DNA from: Mycolicibacterium cosmeticum | GTDB taxonomy: Bacteria; Actinomycetota; Actinomycetes; Mycobacteriales; Mycobacteriaceae | Reading direction: 5' to 3' | NCBI GenBank assembly: GCA_016197365.1 | Contig: JACPVS010000006.1 | Location: forward strand, 1-64,000 | Length of the DNA stretch: 64,000 nucleotides | In this document: positions 1 to 7,923 of the stretch, one piece after another | Numbering within the stretch: the stretch's first letter is position 1 | How the letters are laid out: each line of letters opens with the position of its first letter | Position numbers and translations under genes: made by a program | The notes under the pieces: model-generated | What the model was told of the DNA's origin: nothing | Database searches by the model: none | Seen by the model: the letters and a program-made list of their open reading frames with translations, nothing else

Positions 1-534
1 AGACACATACACCACCTACCGGATCCGGCTGCCCCGCATCGACGCCGCGAAATTCGAGGCCGCACACCAATCCCACCGCGACAAACTGATCGCCGACCAC
101 GACAGCGAAAGTGAAACCCCGTTCCCCACCAACGTGGATGCATTCATGAGCCTCGTCGACGCCGGCTGGGACGCCGACGTCGCCCGCCGCCCCCACGGCC
201 AGCACACCACCGTCATCATCCACGTCGACATCGACAAACCCGCCGCCCTACACCTCGGGCCCGTCCTGACCGACGCTGACCGCCGATACCTGCTCTGCGA
301 CACCACCTGCGAAGTCTGGTTCCAACGCGACGGCCAACCCATCGGCGCCGGACGCGCCACCCGCACCATCAACCGACGACTCCGCCGCGCGCTGGAGCAC
401 CGCGACCGCCACTGCGCAGTCCCCGGCTGCGGCGCCACCCGCGGACTACACGCCCACCACATCACACACTGGGAAGACGGCGGCCAGACCGAACTCAACA
501 ATCTGATCCTCTTGTGCCCCTACCACCACCGGCT
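1..534 (+). pseudogene. 13E12-family HNH endonuclease, 5' part (interrupted)
   Basis: The frame is open from base 2, so the gene begins before the window; the usual N-terminal DUF222 region lies outside. The visible part ends in an HNH nuclease domain: a Cys pair (CAVPGCG), the AHHITHW histidines, the ELNN asparagine and LCPYHHRL. Family members continue after this motif with 'HHRG...' and a Trp-rich tail. Here the sequence changes abruptly after base 534, and the expected tail is found 4.4 kb downstream at 4919-5140 in the same frame. The gene is therefore split by an insertion rather than simply truncated. Beyond 534 the frame stays open by chance into the inserted DNA as far as 934, so a hybrid protein is possible. 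Confidence 0.9.
521..534 (+). repeat. attL-type core direct repeat
   Basis: TACCACCACCGGCT, identical to 4919-4932. The repeat encodes Tyr-His-His-Arg plus the first two bases of a Leu codon, which is the end of the HNH motif, so the crossover lies in the most conserved part of the target gene. Flanking bases differ between the two copies, as expected for attL and attR. Confidence 0.85.
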
Positions 535-631
535 GGCCGGAAAACACTTCTGCTTCGTGTCGGCCGCGAGGGCCAGACACACCATCAAGGCGTCCCCCGG
601 CCACGGTCCATCAAATGGCAGGCTCGGCCAT

Positions 632-934
632 GTGACGACCACAGACCCCGTACTCAAACAGCTTGTTGCCGACGCCAACGCAGCCGAGGTGTCTATCGAA
701 CTCACTCTGTACCTTCCATCAGGTGTCCTATCGGGCGATACAACGACGGAATACGACTTCGGCCGCTGGACGACGCTCGTACTCGGCCAGGAATCAGGGT
801 TCACCGGGAAAGTCGAACCAGACCAGGACGACGAATACGTACACCTTGCAGTGCAAACGCTCTCGCTTGACGATGAGAAAAAAGACGTGGTTCGCATCAA
901 GCTGTCGGAAGTCATCGCGTGGACTGTGGGCTGA
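632..934 (+). CDS. Small cargo protein of the element, unknown function
   Basis: A 100-aa protein if translation starts at GTG 632. No ATG exists in this frame inside the element, and the ribosome-binding site is weak. The same frame is continuous with the upstream HNH fragment, so a hybrid protein is an alternative. The sequence reads as a compact alpha/beta protein: an N-terminal helix (VLKQLVADANAAE), strands (VSIELTLYLPSGVLSG), an acidic central stretch with many Asp/Glu, and a C-terminal KLSEVIAWTVG. This pattern weakly recalls GvpU-like small proteins, but I cannot assign a family. The stop lies 18 bases before the membrane protein gene at 953, so the two are probably co-transcribed and may act together. 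Confidence 0.55.
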   Translation: MTTTDPVLKQLVADANAAEVSIELTLYLPSGVLSGDTTTEYDFGRWTTLVLGQESGFTGKVEPDQDDEYVHLAVQTLSLDDEKKDVVRIKLSEVIAWTVG

Positions 935-952
935 TCACCATGTGTCCGTCCA

Positions 953-1756
953 ATGGCTGAGCGGTACCGAAGGTGGAACCGCTACGCCTACCTGAGTCGG
1001 TTTGAGCGGCGACTGAATCGCGGTCTGTGGGCCCTGCTCATTGCGGGAATCGTTTACTCCGTCCTGCAACATGTGACGCTGGCGGCAGTGCCCGAAGTAT
1101 TTCCCTCGGGTGCCCGATGGGGAGACCTGATCTACGACCTAGCCATCGCCTACGTCGGAGCATTCGCGTTCTACCTCCTGAACATCCGATTGCCGCTCCG
1201 GCGGGACCGGCGTGCGGTCTATCGCCATATCGGACCGTCTGTGGGACTTCTGGTGACGCACGCCCATCAGATGATGGAGACGCTCAACAGGACGGCCCAA
1301 ATAGAGCCTCCCGACCGCGAAAGCAGTTGGAAAAACGTCAAAGAACTATGCTCAGCAATCGGTCCGCAGACTCCGGTTGGTGGCCCAGGGGGCGGAATAT
1401 TCGTCGCAGAATCAGGGGGATTGGGCAGCCACACGGTGTTTACGGTCATGGTTGATCGAATGCGCAGGACCGAGAACGGTATCGAGAAAATCCTTACGCA
1501 GTCGAACTTCTTGGCCTCTGACTTGATTGATCTGCTTGAGGCTATGCGCACACACACGCACTTTCACTCATTTGCCCAGAGCGCAATGTTTGCAGAGAAA
1601 TTGGGCAGCGGGACTCCAGGCAATAAGGATCTGTCGATTTGGGCAAATCAGATCTATAACTACCTCCGGCTAATCGACCAGATTGAGCAATACGGAAATG
1701 AGTTCCTGTCGATGAAGTACGAGCCGAGGCCGGACCTCCCATCGGTCGATGACTAG
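953..1756 (+). CDS. Two-TM membrane protein, element cargo
   Basis: A 267-aa protein of unrecognised family. A basic N-terminus (about residues 1-22, many Arg) is followed by two hydrophobic segments near residues 25-45 and 60-80. A long soluble C-terminal part follows (85-267), mostly helical, with a Gly-rich loop (VGGPGGGIFVAESGG) near 145-158. Predicted topology is a membrane hairpin with a large cytoplasmic domain. It follows the 100-aa gene closely and precedes the nuclease-like gene. A membrane protein beside a nuclease-like protein on a mobile element is common in phage-defence modules, but that role is inferred from context only. Confidence 0.75.
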   Translation: MAERYRRWNRYAYLSRFERRLNRGLWALLIAGIVYSVLQHVTLAAVPEVFPSGARWGDLIYDLAIAYVGAFAFYLLNIRLPLRRDRRAVYRHIGPSVGLLVTHAHQMMETLNRTAQIEPPDRESSWKNVKELCSAIGPQTPVGGPGGGIFVAESGGLGSHTVFTVMVDRMRRTENGIEKILTQSNFLASDLIDLLEAMRTHTHFHSFAQSAMFAEKLGSGTPGNKDLSIWANQIYNYLRLIDQIEQYGNEFLSMKYEPRPDLPSVDD

Positions 1757-2038
1757 TGCGGCCACCAATCGGGTTGGACCCACTCTTAGGGCTGTCACCA
1801 ACGATGGAACAGGAGGTGGAATTGAGAGCTGTTGAGGACAGAACGTGTCCGACCTGCAAATTGTCACGCAAAAGCAGGGCAGTCCTAGGCGCTTCAATTC
1901 AGCTAGGCCGGGTTCGCCTGCTGACAGAGTAAGCAGGCTAGGGTGTTGGTCGGTCTAGCGCAGCCACCTCCGACCAATACAACATGTTATTAATTGTGTG
2001 TGACAAAGCCAGGATTGCCATCACAAGCGGTAGCGCAC
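1757..2038 (+). promoter_or_regulatory. Leader region with hairpin before the nuclease-like gene
   Basis: About 280 bases separate the membrane protein from the ATG of the large cargo gene. An 8-bp inverted repeat, TTGGTCGG (1946-1953) and CCGACCAA (1970-1977), encloses 16 bases. An AACATGTT palindrome follows at 1981-1988. The hairpin could be an operator, an attenuator or a weak terminator that separates expression of the large gene from the two upstream genes. No convincing -35/-10 pair could be fixed by eye. Confidence 0.4.
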
Positions 2039-4387
2039 ATGCAACTACGCGCCCCACGGGTCGCATTGGTAGTCCCTGTCACCGCAGATTGGCACCTCAT
2101 CGCCCGCAACGCGATGCATGCCTTCACGAGATTATGGGGAGGTGCAGGATTCGTCATAGTCCCAACTGATGGTGGCGCCGTTCACCCCGCAGTCCTCGCC
2201 GCACTGAAAGAGTATGACCCCGATTCGGTGCTAGTGCCACCTGCCGATGCAATGACCAGACCAGAACATATCGACGCGATTCAGCGCGCTCAGGAGACAA
2301 TTTCGGCAGTGTGCTCCAACTTCCGCGCTCCGTTGCTTGAGCCAGACAAAGTCGCACATCCAGCATGTTCCGACTTATGGAACATCATGTTGTCTCTAAC
2401 TGATCCGCCCGAAACGTCACTTTCCGGCCGCACGCCAGGCTCTGGATACCCCTCAGAGCTTCCAACGCAGATCGACGATGAGGATGGATGGGAAACCATT
2501 AGTGCTCATCCCGGGATGGGCGGTTCACTTGGACTTGCCGCCGCCGTACGTTGGGGACTTGCGGAGCGCCCATCTAACGTGGCTATGGACGTCGATCCCG
2601 CGAAGATTCGACTGGCCACGCGGCGTCTTTCATCTGGCGAACAGGACGCGACCAGCCTCTCCGGACTCACGACGCGTGACACTTTTCAAGGAAAATATTC
2701 GACTGCCCTGTCGCGGACCCTCTTTGGCCTGGACGGCGTTCAGTCCCACGGTCCACAACGCTCAGACGCTCTAGTTGTATTTGGCAGCAGCCCAGACGAT
2801 TTCGCGTTGGCGATGACCTGGGACCGCACGTATCGGTTCGGCATCTGGATTCCCGACGACTGGTGGGCAGACCCGACCTTACGTGCCCACACATCAGCTG
2901 GAATTGACAATCTTGTATGGGACTCCAACGCCGCCCTAAAGAAGGTCATATTTACCTCCACCTCACTTGATGATTCCGACCTGGTTGCGAGAGCAGAAGA
3001 ATGGTGGGATTCGTCATCACTCTCGACTGATGAATCCCGACGAGAAAAATGGGATGCGATCACTGCCGACAAACTGCGCTCCTCGCGCTACTGGAAGGTC
3101 CACTATGTCCTCAAAGAACATATGTCGACAGAATGGTCCACAACTGTTTACACGTCCGGCGACACATTGGAATTCGCCATGCTTCCACCATTGCCGAATA
3201 TTGGAGTACGTGGATTGGAGAGCCTGGAGAAATCTGTCTGCTGGTATGCTGACGTCAGCATCCATAAGCACGATCTTCCGGCTGGTAGGGCGATTCCTGA
3301 GGAATCACTCCTAGTTCAGAGCGAAGAGACTCGCTCAACCCGCATTCGAGCAGGTCGAAGTGGAGTCTCCTACCAAGTCCATCGAACAGACCTCATTCCA
3401 ACTGGGGCATCACTGTCACAGTCGCTGGCGCGGCCTCTTCTTCGATTTCCTTCGTTGATTGATTGGGCAAACGCGCGAGCCGGTGCAGTGGGGATGTCGG
3501 TTCGACTGTCCTCGGCGGGCACACAAGCCAACGTGCTGGCATCGATGTTGGGAGGGCGAGATGTCTTGTCAGACTTGGTGGCGAGCGAAATGCGTGCAGC
3601 CCTCGTCGCCTTCAACCGCCGGAGATCCACGCGCCAGGACTATCCGAATGGGGAGGGATGCGTCGTGGACTCCGAGGGCTATTTGAGATTCTCCGGCATT
3701 TGCGCCTTTGCCGACATATCACCTGATGCCACCGCTAGGGACAGGGTCGATACCTTGCTCCAAGCTGGCGTGATTCGACGGGGATTACTGACGAAATGCC
3801 CCGTGTGCCACCACTCAGCCTTCGTGCATGTAGACGACGTGGCCGCGGTAATGCGTTGTCAACGATGCCGGGCGGACAATGCTTTCGAACGTCAACTGTG
3901 GCGGTTGCCGGTTGATGAGCCCACTTGGTTCTACGATCTACACCCAATCGCCCGCACTCTTCTCAAGGACAACGGCGATGTGCCATTGCTCCTTTCGGAA
4001 TACCTTCGTAAGCGTTCCACTCGGACTTTTCTCGACGCTGCCGAATTTGAGCTAGTAGGCCATAGTGGGGACCCGGTATCTGAAACCGACGTTCTCGCTC
4101 TCGCAGATCGACAGCTCGTCGTAGCGGAAGCGAAGTCCAGCAACACCTTTGGCGGAAGAACTGAGCGTAACGGCGCTGCCCGGAAGCGCGCCCTTGCCGC
4201 GAAAGCATTCCATGCAGATGAGGTTGTGCTAGCCACCACCGAGATGGCCTGGGATCAAGCAACAATTACAGCAATGCAGGCAGCGCTCCACAACGAGACC
4301 TGGCCCACCGGGCAATGTCCACGACTGAGGACCATCTGCGGCTTAGGGGGTGACACGGTCACGGACGAAATCGTGAATCAAGTCTGA
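2039..4387 (+). CDS. Large zinc-ribbon and PD-(D/E)xK nuclease-like cargo protein
   Basis: A 782-aa protein from ATG 2039; the frame also offers TTG 1994 and GTG 2000, and none has a clear ribosome-binding site. The N-terminus (residues 6-55) reads as a Rossmann-like alpha/beta domain: RVALVVPVT, then WGGAGFVIVPTDGG, then YDPDSVLVPP. A long middle region is unassigned. A zinc ribbon follows, with CPVC at 587-590 and CQRC at 607-610. The C-terminus has a restriction-endonuclease-like core, with Asp684 (TDVLAL), then Glu697-Ala-Lys699 in VVAEAKSS; this matches PD-(D/E)xK spacing. It probably cleaves or binds nucleic acid. Base composition is clearly lower in GC than the surrounding host genes. 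I know no named family with this full architecture. Confidence 0.8.
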   Translation: MQLRAPRVALVVPVTADWHLIARNAMHAFTRLWGGAGFVIVPTDGGAVHPAVLAALKEYDPDSVLVPPADAMTRPEHIDAIQRAQETISAVCSNFRAPLLEPDKVAHPACSDLWNIMLSLTDPPETSLSGRTPGSGYPSELPTQIDDEDGWETISAHPGMGGSLGLAAAVRWGLAERPSNVAMDVDPAKIRLATRRLSSGEQDATSLSGLTTRDTFQGKYSTALSRTLFGLDGVQSHGPQRSDALVVFGSSPDDFALAMTWDRTYRFGIWIPDDWWADPTLRAHTSAGIDNLVWDSNAALKKVIFTSTSLDDSDLVARAEEWWDSSSLSTDESRREKWDAITADKLRSSRYWKVHYVLKEHMSTEWSTTVYTSGDTLEFAMLPPLPNIGVRGLESLEKSVCWYADVSIHKHDLPAGRAIPEESLLVQSEETRSTRIRAGRSGVSYQVHRTDLIPTGASLSQSLARPLLRFPSLIDWANARAGAVGMSVRLSSAGTQANVLASMLGGRDVLSDLVASEMRAALVAFNRRRSTRQDYPNGEGCVVDSEGYLRFSGICAFADISPDATARDRVDTLLQAGVIRRGLLTKCPVCHHSAFVHVDDVAAVMRCQRCRADNAFERQLWRLPVDEPTWFYDLHPIARTLLKDNGDVPLLLSEYLRKRSTRTFLDAAEFELVGHSGDPVSETDVLALADRQLVVAEAKSSNTFGGRTERNGAARKRALAAKAFHADEVVLATTEMAWDQATITAMQAALHNETWPTGQCPRLRTICGLGGDTVTDEIVNQV

Positions 4388-4499
4388 ACTTCGCTGATCT
4401 AGCTGAGACCGCTCACCCCTGGCAGTTTCGACTCATCAGCCACCAAGGTTTGGCAGCTTGCGACGTTCGTCCACCTGCTCGGCGGCGCGCCACCCCGAC

Positions 4500-4892
4500 C
4501 TAGCTACCGGACTCGACAACCGATGCGCGGCCCTGCGCCGTGCTCAGGTCAATGTCACCGGACACCGTGGCCAACGCCAAGTGCTTCTCGTCGGCCAGCG
4601 CCATGAACGCCTCAAGTTCGATCGGTCGACGGTGAAGCCGATCCAAGTCCCAGGCCACCACTGCGCCCACGCAGCCATCTCTGATATCGGCGAGCATCTG
4701 CTCATAGGGAGGCCGACGCTTGCCGCTGGTCGCGCTCACGTCATTATCGACGTACTCAAGCGGCTTCCAACCGCGTTCGTCGCAGAGGGCAGTGCAGTCC
4801 TCGCGTTGACGGCTCACGCCGAGCTGCCCGGTTGGGTCAGAAGATATGCGTAGGTAGATAGCCGCCCTGACCTGCATGTTCTTCACACACAT
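4500..4892 (-). pseudogene. Truncated phiRv1-type large serine integrase (catalytic domain only)
   Basis: A 130-aa remnant of a large serine recombinase. It contains most of the resolvase catalytic domain: VRAAIYLRIS with the nucleophile serine, SRQREDC, DNDVSATSGKRRP, AVVAWDLDRLHRRP and DIDLSTAQGR. From memory this is close to the phiRv1 integrase Rv1586c. Intact enzymes run to roughly 470 aa, with recombinase, zinc-ribbon and coiled-coil domains. Here similarity ends right after the TAQGR motif, then eight unrelated residues and a stop. The break suggests an internal deletion. The 5' end of the gene lies close to the right attachment repeat, as in phiRv1-like elements. Confidence 0.85.
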
Positions 4893-4918
4893 ATCTCAAG
4901 TGTATTCCAGCACGGCCG

Positions 4919-4932
4919 TACCACCACCGGCT
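4919..4932 (+). repeat. attR-type core direct repeat
   Basis: Second copy of TACCACCACCGGCT. Its reading frame matches the first copy, so excision through the repeat would recreate LCPYHHRLHHRGG, the normal sequence of a 13E12-family HNH protein. Confidence 0.85.
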
Positions 4933-5140
4933 CCACCACCGCGGTGGCATCACGATCACCGGACCCGCCGACCGCCTCACCGTCACCGACGACCAAGGCC
5001 GACCCCTCGACAACGGATCACTGGCCCGACCACCCACCACCCCACCACCAGACGTCGACCCCTACAAAGGGCCGACCGGCGAACGCGCCCAATGGTGGTG
5101 GTACACACCCTACGAACCACCACCCACAACCACCAACTAG
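4919..5140 (+). pseudogene. 13E12-family HNH endonuclease, 3' part
   Basis: Reading from TAC 4919 gives YHHRLHHRGGITITGPADRL and so on, to a Pro/Thr-rich end and TAG at 5138-5140, 73 codons in all. This is the missing tail of the HNH gene whose front part ends at 534. The WWWYTPYEPP stretch near the end resembles the Trp-rich C-termini common in this family. It has no start codon of its own and is not expected to be expressed as a separate protein. Confidence 0.88.
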
Positions 5141-5257
5141 CTGGCTGCTGAGCAAGCACTCCCATGCGGGCGTTGTTTGCTAGGTTCGGAGCACGTGAGT
5201 CGGCCCAGTGTTGCGTCGTCCAACCTCGGGCTCGGCCCACGAGAGGACAGCTTGTCC

Positions 5258-5559
5258 ATGCCCTATCTGGGATTGCTGGTCACTGCGCTGCTGGTGATCA
5301 CCATCGTCGATCTCGCCCGTAGCCCCGAGGAGCGCATCCACGGACTCCCCCGCACCCAGTGGACATTGCTGGTCGTCAGGTTCCGGTGGCGGGTGCGCTC
5401 TCTTGGTGGATCGCGGGCCGCCCGCGCCCTAGGCTGAACGCCCCCGGCGCGCACAACACCGAGCACGCTGCCGAAGAAGAATTCCGCCGCCGATGCCGCG
5501 AGCGCGCCGAGATGCAACGCCGGGCAGCCCGGTCGGGGCGCGGCAACGCGAAGGACTGA
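5258..5559 (+). pseudogene. PLDc_N-type small membrane protein, frameshifted
   Basis: ATG 5258 opens MPYLGLLVTALLVITIVDL, a first TM helix, then RSPEERIHGLPRTQWTLLVV, typical of the phospholipase-D-nuclease N-terminal (PLDc_N) small membrane family. The expected second TM helix appears in another frame: VPVAGALSWWIAGRPRPRL, running on to a charged tail and TGA at 5557-5559. The switch falls near 5375-5380 and is best explained by loss of one base (or gain of two) between GTCGTC and GTTCCG. In its present frame the first half runs to 5437 with an unrelated Arg-rich tail. It may be a true mutation or a sequencing error. Confidence 0.7.
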
Positions 5560-5566
5560 CCGGCCG

Positions 5567-6799
5567 TCAGCTGCCCCGGTTGCTCCGCACCTCGTTGAAC
5601 GGGATTCCGCGGTCCGCGGCGAACTCACGAGGCATATTGAGCACCCGCTCGCTGATGACGTTGCGAGCCATCTCGGTGGTGCCGCCGCCGATAGAGATGA
5701 TCTGACGGGCCAGCAGGTTGTGCCCGAGGGCGCGCTCCTCCGCTGAGTCATACGCCCCGCCCACCACGACACCCGGCCCGGCCAGACCGACGGCCACATC
5801 ATTGGCCAGGTGTTCGGTCTCGGCGACGAACAGCCGGATCAGTGACGCCGATGCGGCCGGTAACTCACCACTGGCCATCTTGCCCATCACGTGCGGGATC
5901 AACGTGTCATGCACCGCCCATCGCGCGTACAGCCTTCCGATCGCGGCGCGCGTCGCAGGGTCCGCGGTGGTACCGAGTGTGCGAGCCAGGGCCACGAGGT
6001 CGATGTTGCGGTTGGAGTCGGGGAATTCCTCGATACCGCTGGCGAATTCGGAACCACCACCCATGGCGCGCCGTTCGTGACCGAGCTGGGTGGAGGCCAC
6101 CGACCATCCGTCGTTGAGCTCCCCCACGATCGACCCGGCGGACAACTCCACATTGTCGAGGAAGACCTCACAGAACTCGGCGTGGCCGTTGATGTCCACG
6201 ATGCGCCGCACGGTCACACCAGGCGCGTCGATCTTCACCAGAAACATGCTCAGGCCATGATGCTTGGGCACGGTCCAGTCGGTGCGGGTCAGGCACAGGC
6301 CGTAGTCGGCCGAGAACACCGCGGTGGACCAGATCTTGGCACCGTTGAGCACCCAGCGCCCATCCTTGGCCTCCGCTCGTGTGGTGACGCTGGCCAGATC
6401 CGATCCGGCGCCGGGCTCCGAGAGCAACTGCGCCAGGATCTCCTCACCACGTAACGCAGCCGAGATGTGTTCGCGCTTCTGGTCTTCGGAGCCCGCATCG
6501 AGCAGCGTGGCGCAGCAGATGGCCAGCGACGGCACGTTGAGCGGATAGGGCAGTTCGTAGCCGGCGGACTCGTCGTCGAAGGCCCGCTGGTACTCGCGGG
6601 TCAAACCCAGGCCGCCGTACTCCGTGGGAAAGCAGATTCCGGCGAAGCCACCGTCGTGGATGCGGCGCTGAAGCACCCGCGACCGGTCCCAGACCTTGGT
6701 GTCGTCGATCTGGTAGCTCGGCGGGCTGTCGGGGTCGACGCGCGGCATATTGTCGGCCAGCCATGCGCGGGCGGCGGCACGAAACTCCTGCACCGACAT
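5567..6799 (-). CDS. Acyl-CoA dehydrogenase (FadE family), large-type subunit
   Basis: A 410-aa flavoenzyme of the acyl-CoA dehydrogenase family, which introduces an alpha-beta double bond into an acyl-CoA with FAD as acceptor. Visible signatures are SEPGAGSDLASVTTRA in the flavin-binding middle domain, NGAKIWSTA, and a C-terminal GGGTTEMARNVISERVLNMP with a Glu in the usual late position. It is the last gene of a tightly packed operon; its ATG overlaps the stop of the preceding FadE gene. The neighbour is smaller and less canonical, so the two probably form a heteromeric enzyme like the alpha2beta2 FadE pairs of mycobacterial sterol degradation. The substrate is unknown. Confidence 0.9.
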   Translation of the reverse strand: MSVQEFRAAARAWLADNMPRVDPDSPPSYQIDDTKVWDRSRVLQRRIHDGGFAGICFPTEYGGLGLTREYQRAFDDESAGYELPYPLNVPSLAICCATLLDAGSEDQKREHISAALRGEEILAQLLSEPGAGSDLASVTTRAEAKDGRWVLNGAKIWSTAVFSADYGLCLTRTDWTVPKHHGLSMFLVKIDAPGVTVRRIVDINGHAEFCEVFLDNVELSAGSIVGELNDGWSVASTQLGHERRAMGGGSEFASGIEEFPDSNRNIDLVALARTLGTTADPATRAAIGRLYARWAVHDTLIPHVMGKMASGELPAASASLIRLFVAETEHLANDVAVGLAGPGVVVGGAYDSAEERALGHNLLARQIISIGGGTTEMARNVISERVLNMPREFAADRGIPFNEVRSNRGS

Positions 6800-7923
6800 C
6801 AGCCGTGCACCTTCTCGACATGGTCGGCCAGGGCCAGTTGGTGGTCCCGGGGTGTACCGAAGGTGTTGGCGTTCAGCGCAACCCGCCGCAGGTAGAGGTG
6901 CAGGTCGTGCTCCCAGGTGACGCCGATCCCGCCGTGCAACTGAATGCAGTCATGCAACGCGGACACCCCGTGTTCGCCGACGAAAGCCTTCGCCGCACTC
7001 AGCAGCGTGTCGGCATCGGTGTCCCCCTCTGCCACTGCCTGCACGGCCGCATCGACGATCGATTCGCAGGCCTGCAACCCCAGGAACATGTCGGCGTAGC
7101 GGTGCTTGAGCACCTGGTAGGACGCCAGCGGCCTGCCGAACGAATAACGGTCGAACGCCCACGTATAGGTGATGTCGAACGCCTGCTGCAAAGCCCCGAC
7201 CATCTCGGCGCACCGCAGCAGAACAGCGATCTGCCATTGCCGCTGCATGGCTTTGGCGGTGCGCGCGGCATCGCCCAGCGGCTCACCCACGGTCACACCG
7301 TCCAAAACGACGGTCCCGTACTGGCGGACCATGTCGATGGAGCGCACCCTGGTGACCGTCACGCCGGGAGCATCGGCGGCCACCAGGAATTGGAGCACAC
7401 CGGCCGGCGTGGTCACGGGCACCAGGAACACATCGGCCTGCGGGGCGGCCTCCACCCGCTCGGCCGCCCCGGACAGCACGTACCCGCCGTCCCTTTCGAC
7501 GGCGGTGAAACCGGTTGCGGTGAAACGAGGTACACCGTCACCGGAGAACGCCCACGTTGCGACCTTCGAGCCATCGACCAACCCACCCACGTCGGCGCCG
7601 TAGACGCTCAGTCCCGCGATGACAGTACTCACTGGCAGCAGCGGTCCCGGCGCGGCATGCTTGCCCAGCTCGGTGACCAGCACGGCCAGGTCGGCGACGC
7701 CACTGCCGGTGATGCTGCCGCCGCCCAGTTCCTCGGGCGCCAACAACGCAGTCCACCCCAATTCCGCCGCCCGCGCCCACCACTGCCGGTCGAAGGACGT
7801 GTCCTCGTCGTGCAGTCGGCGCAGATCCACCCCGGAGACGAGTTGGCGGGTGGTGTCGCAGAAGAGTTTCAGGTCGGGGTCACCTGGGGCGAGCGAAGCG
7901 ACGGGGATTGACCGGGCGAGCAT
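6799..7923 (-). CDS. Acyl-CoA dehydrogenase (FadE family), partner-type subunit
   Basis: A 374-aa protein from ATG 7923, which overlaps the upstream gene's stop as ATGA; GTG 7926 is an alternative. The fold is acyl-CoA dehydrogenase-like, with a divergent middle domain and a C-terminal QLHGGIGVTWEHDLHLYLRR motif typical of the second subunit in heteromeric FadE pairs. The standard flavin motif (EPGAGSD type) is not clear. It overlaps the next gene by its stop codon, so the two are translationally coupled. I infer that it pairs with the 410-aa subunit encoded directly downstream. Confidence 0.88.
   Translation of the reverse strand: MLARSIPVASLAPGDPDLKLFCDTTRQLVSGVDLRRLHDEDTSFDRQWWARAAELGWTALLAPEELGGGSITGSGVADLAVLVTELGKHAAPGPLLPVSTVIAGLSVYGADVGGLVDGSKVATWAFSGDGVPRFTATGFTAVERDGGYVLSGAAERVEAAPQADVFLVPVTTPAGVLQFLVAADAPGVTVTRVRSIDMVRQYGTVVLDGVTVGEPLGDAARTAKAMQRQWQIAVLLRCAEMVGALQQAFDITYTWAFDRYSFGRPLASYQVLKHRYADMFLGLQACESIVDAAVQAVAEGDTDADTLLSAAKAFVGEHGVSALHDCIQLHGGIGVTWEHDLHLYLRRVALNANTFGTPRDHQLALADHVEKVHG

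Larger units (their letters stand above)
521..4932. mobile_element. phiRv1-like integrated element carrying three cargo genes
   Basis: The unit is 4398 bp from the first base of one direct repeat to the first base of the other. It interrupts a 13E12-family HNH gene whose halves rejoin in frame. Inside lie a truncated large serine integrase (minus strand, next to the right end) and three plus-strand genes with visibly lower GC and non-mycobacterial codon use. Established knowledge: the M. tuberculosis element phiRv1 integrates by a large serine integrase into REP13E12 repeats. This element uses the same kind of target and a closely similar integrase. The integrase has lost everything after its catalytic domain, so the element is probably immobile unless helped in trans. 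No capsid, portal or replication gene was seen. Confidence 0.85.

Noticed and set aside
134..934. A single 266-aa HNH-plus-tail protein
   Set aside because: The sequence changes character after 534 and the true HNH tail lies at 4919-5140, so this is a chance read-through across the insertion boundary.
632..934. Assignment of the 100-aa cargo protein to the GvpU family
   Set aside because: Only a general strand/helix resemblance; no gas-vesicle gene is nearby and no diagnostic motif is visible.
1804..1932. A possible 42-aa protein with one CPTC pair between two cargo genes
   Set aside because: It has one Cys pair only, no clear family and a composition that could be chance; kept as unproven.
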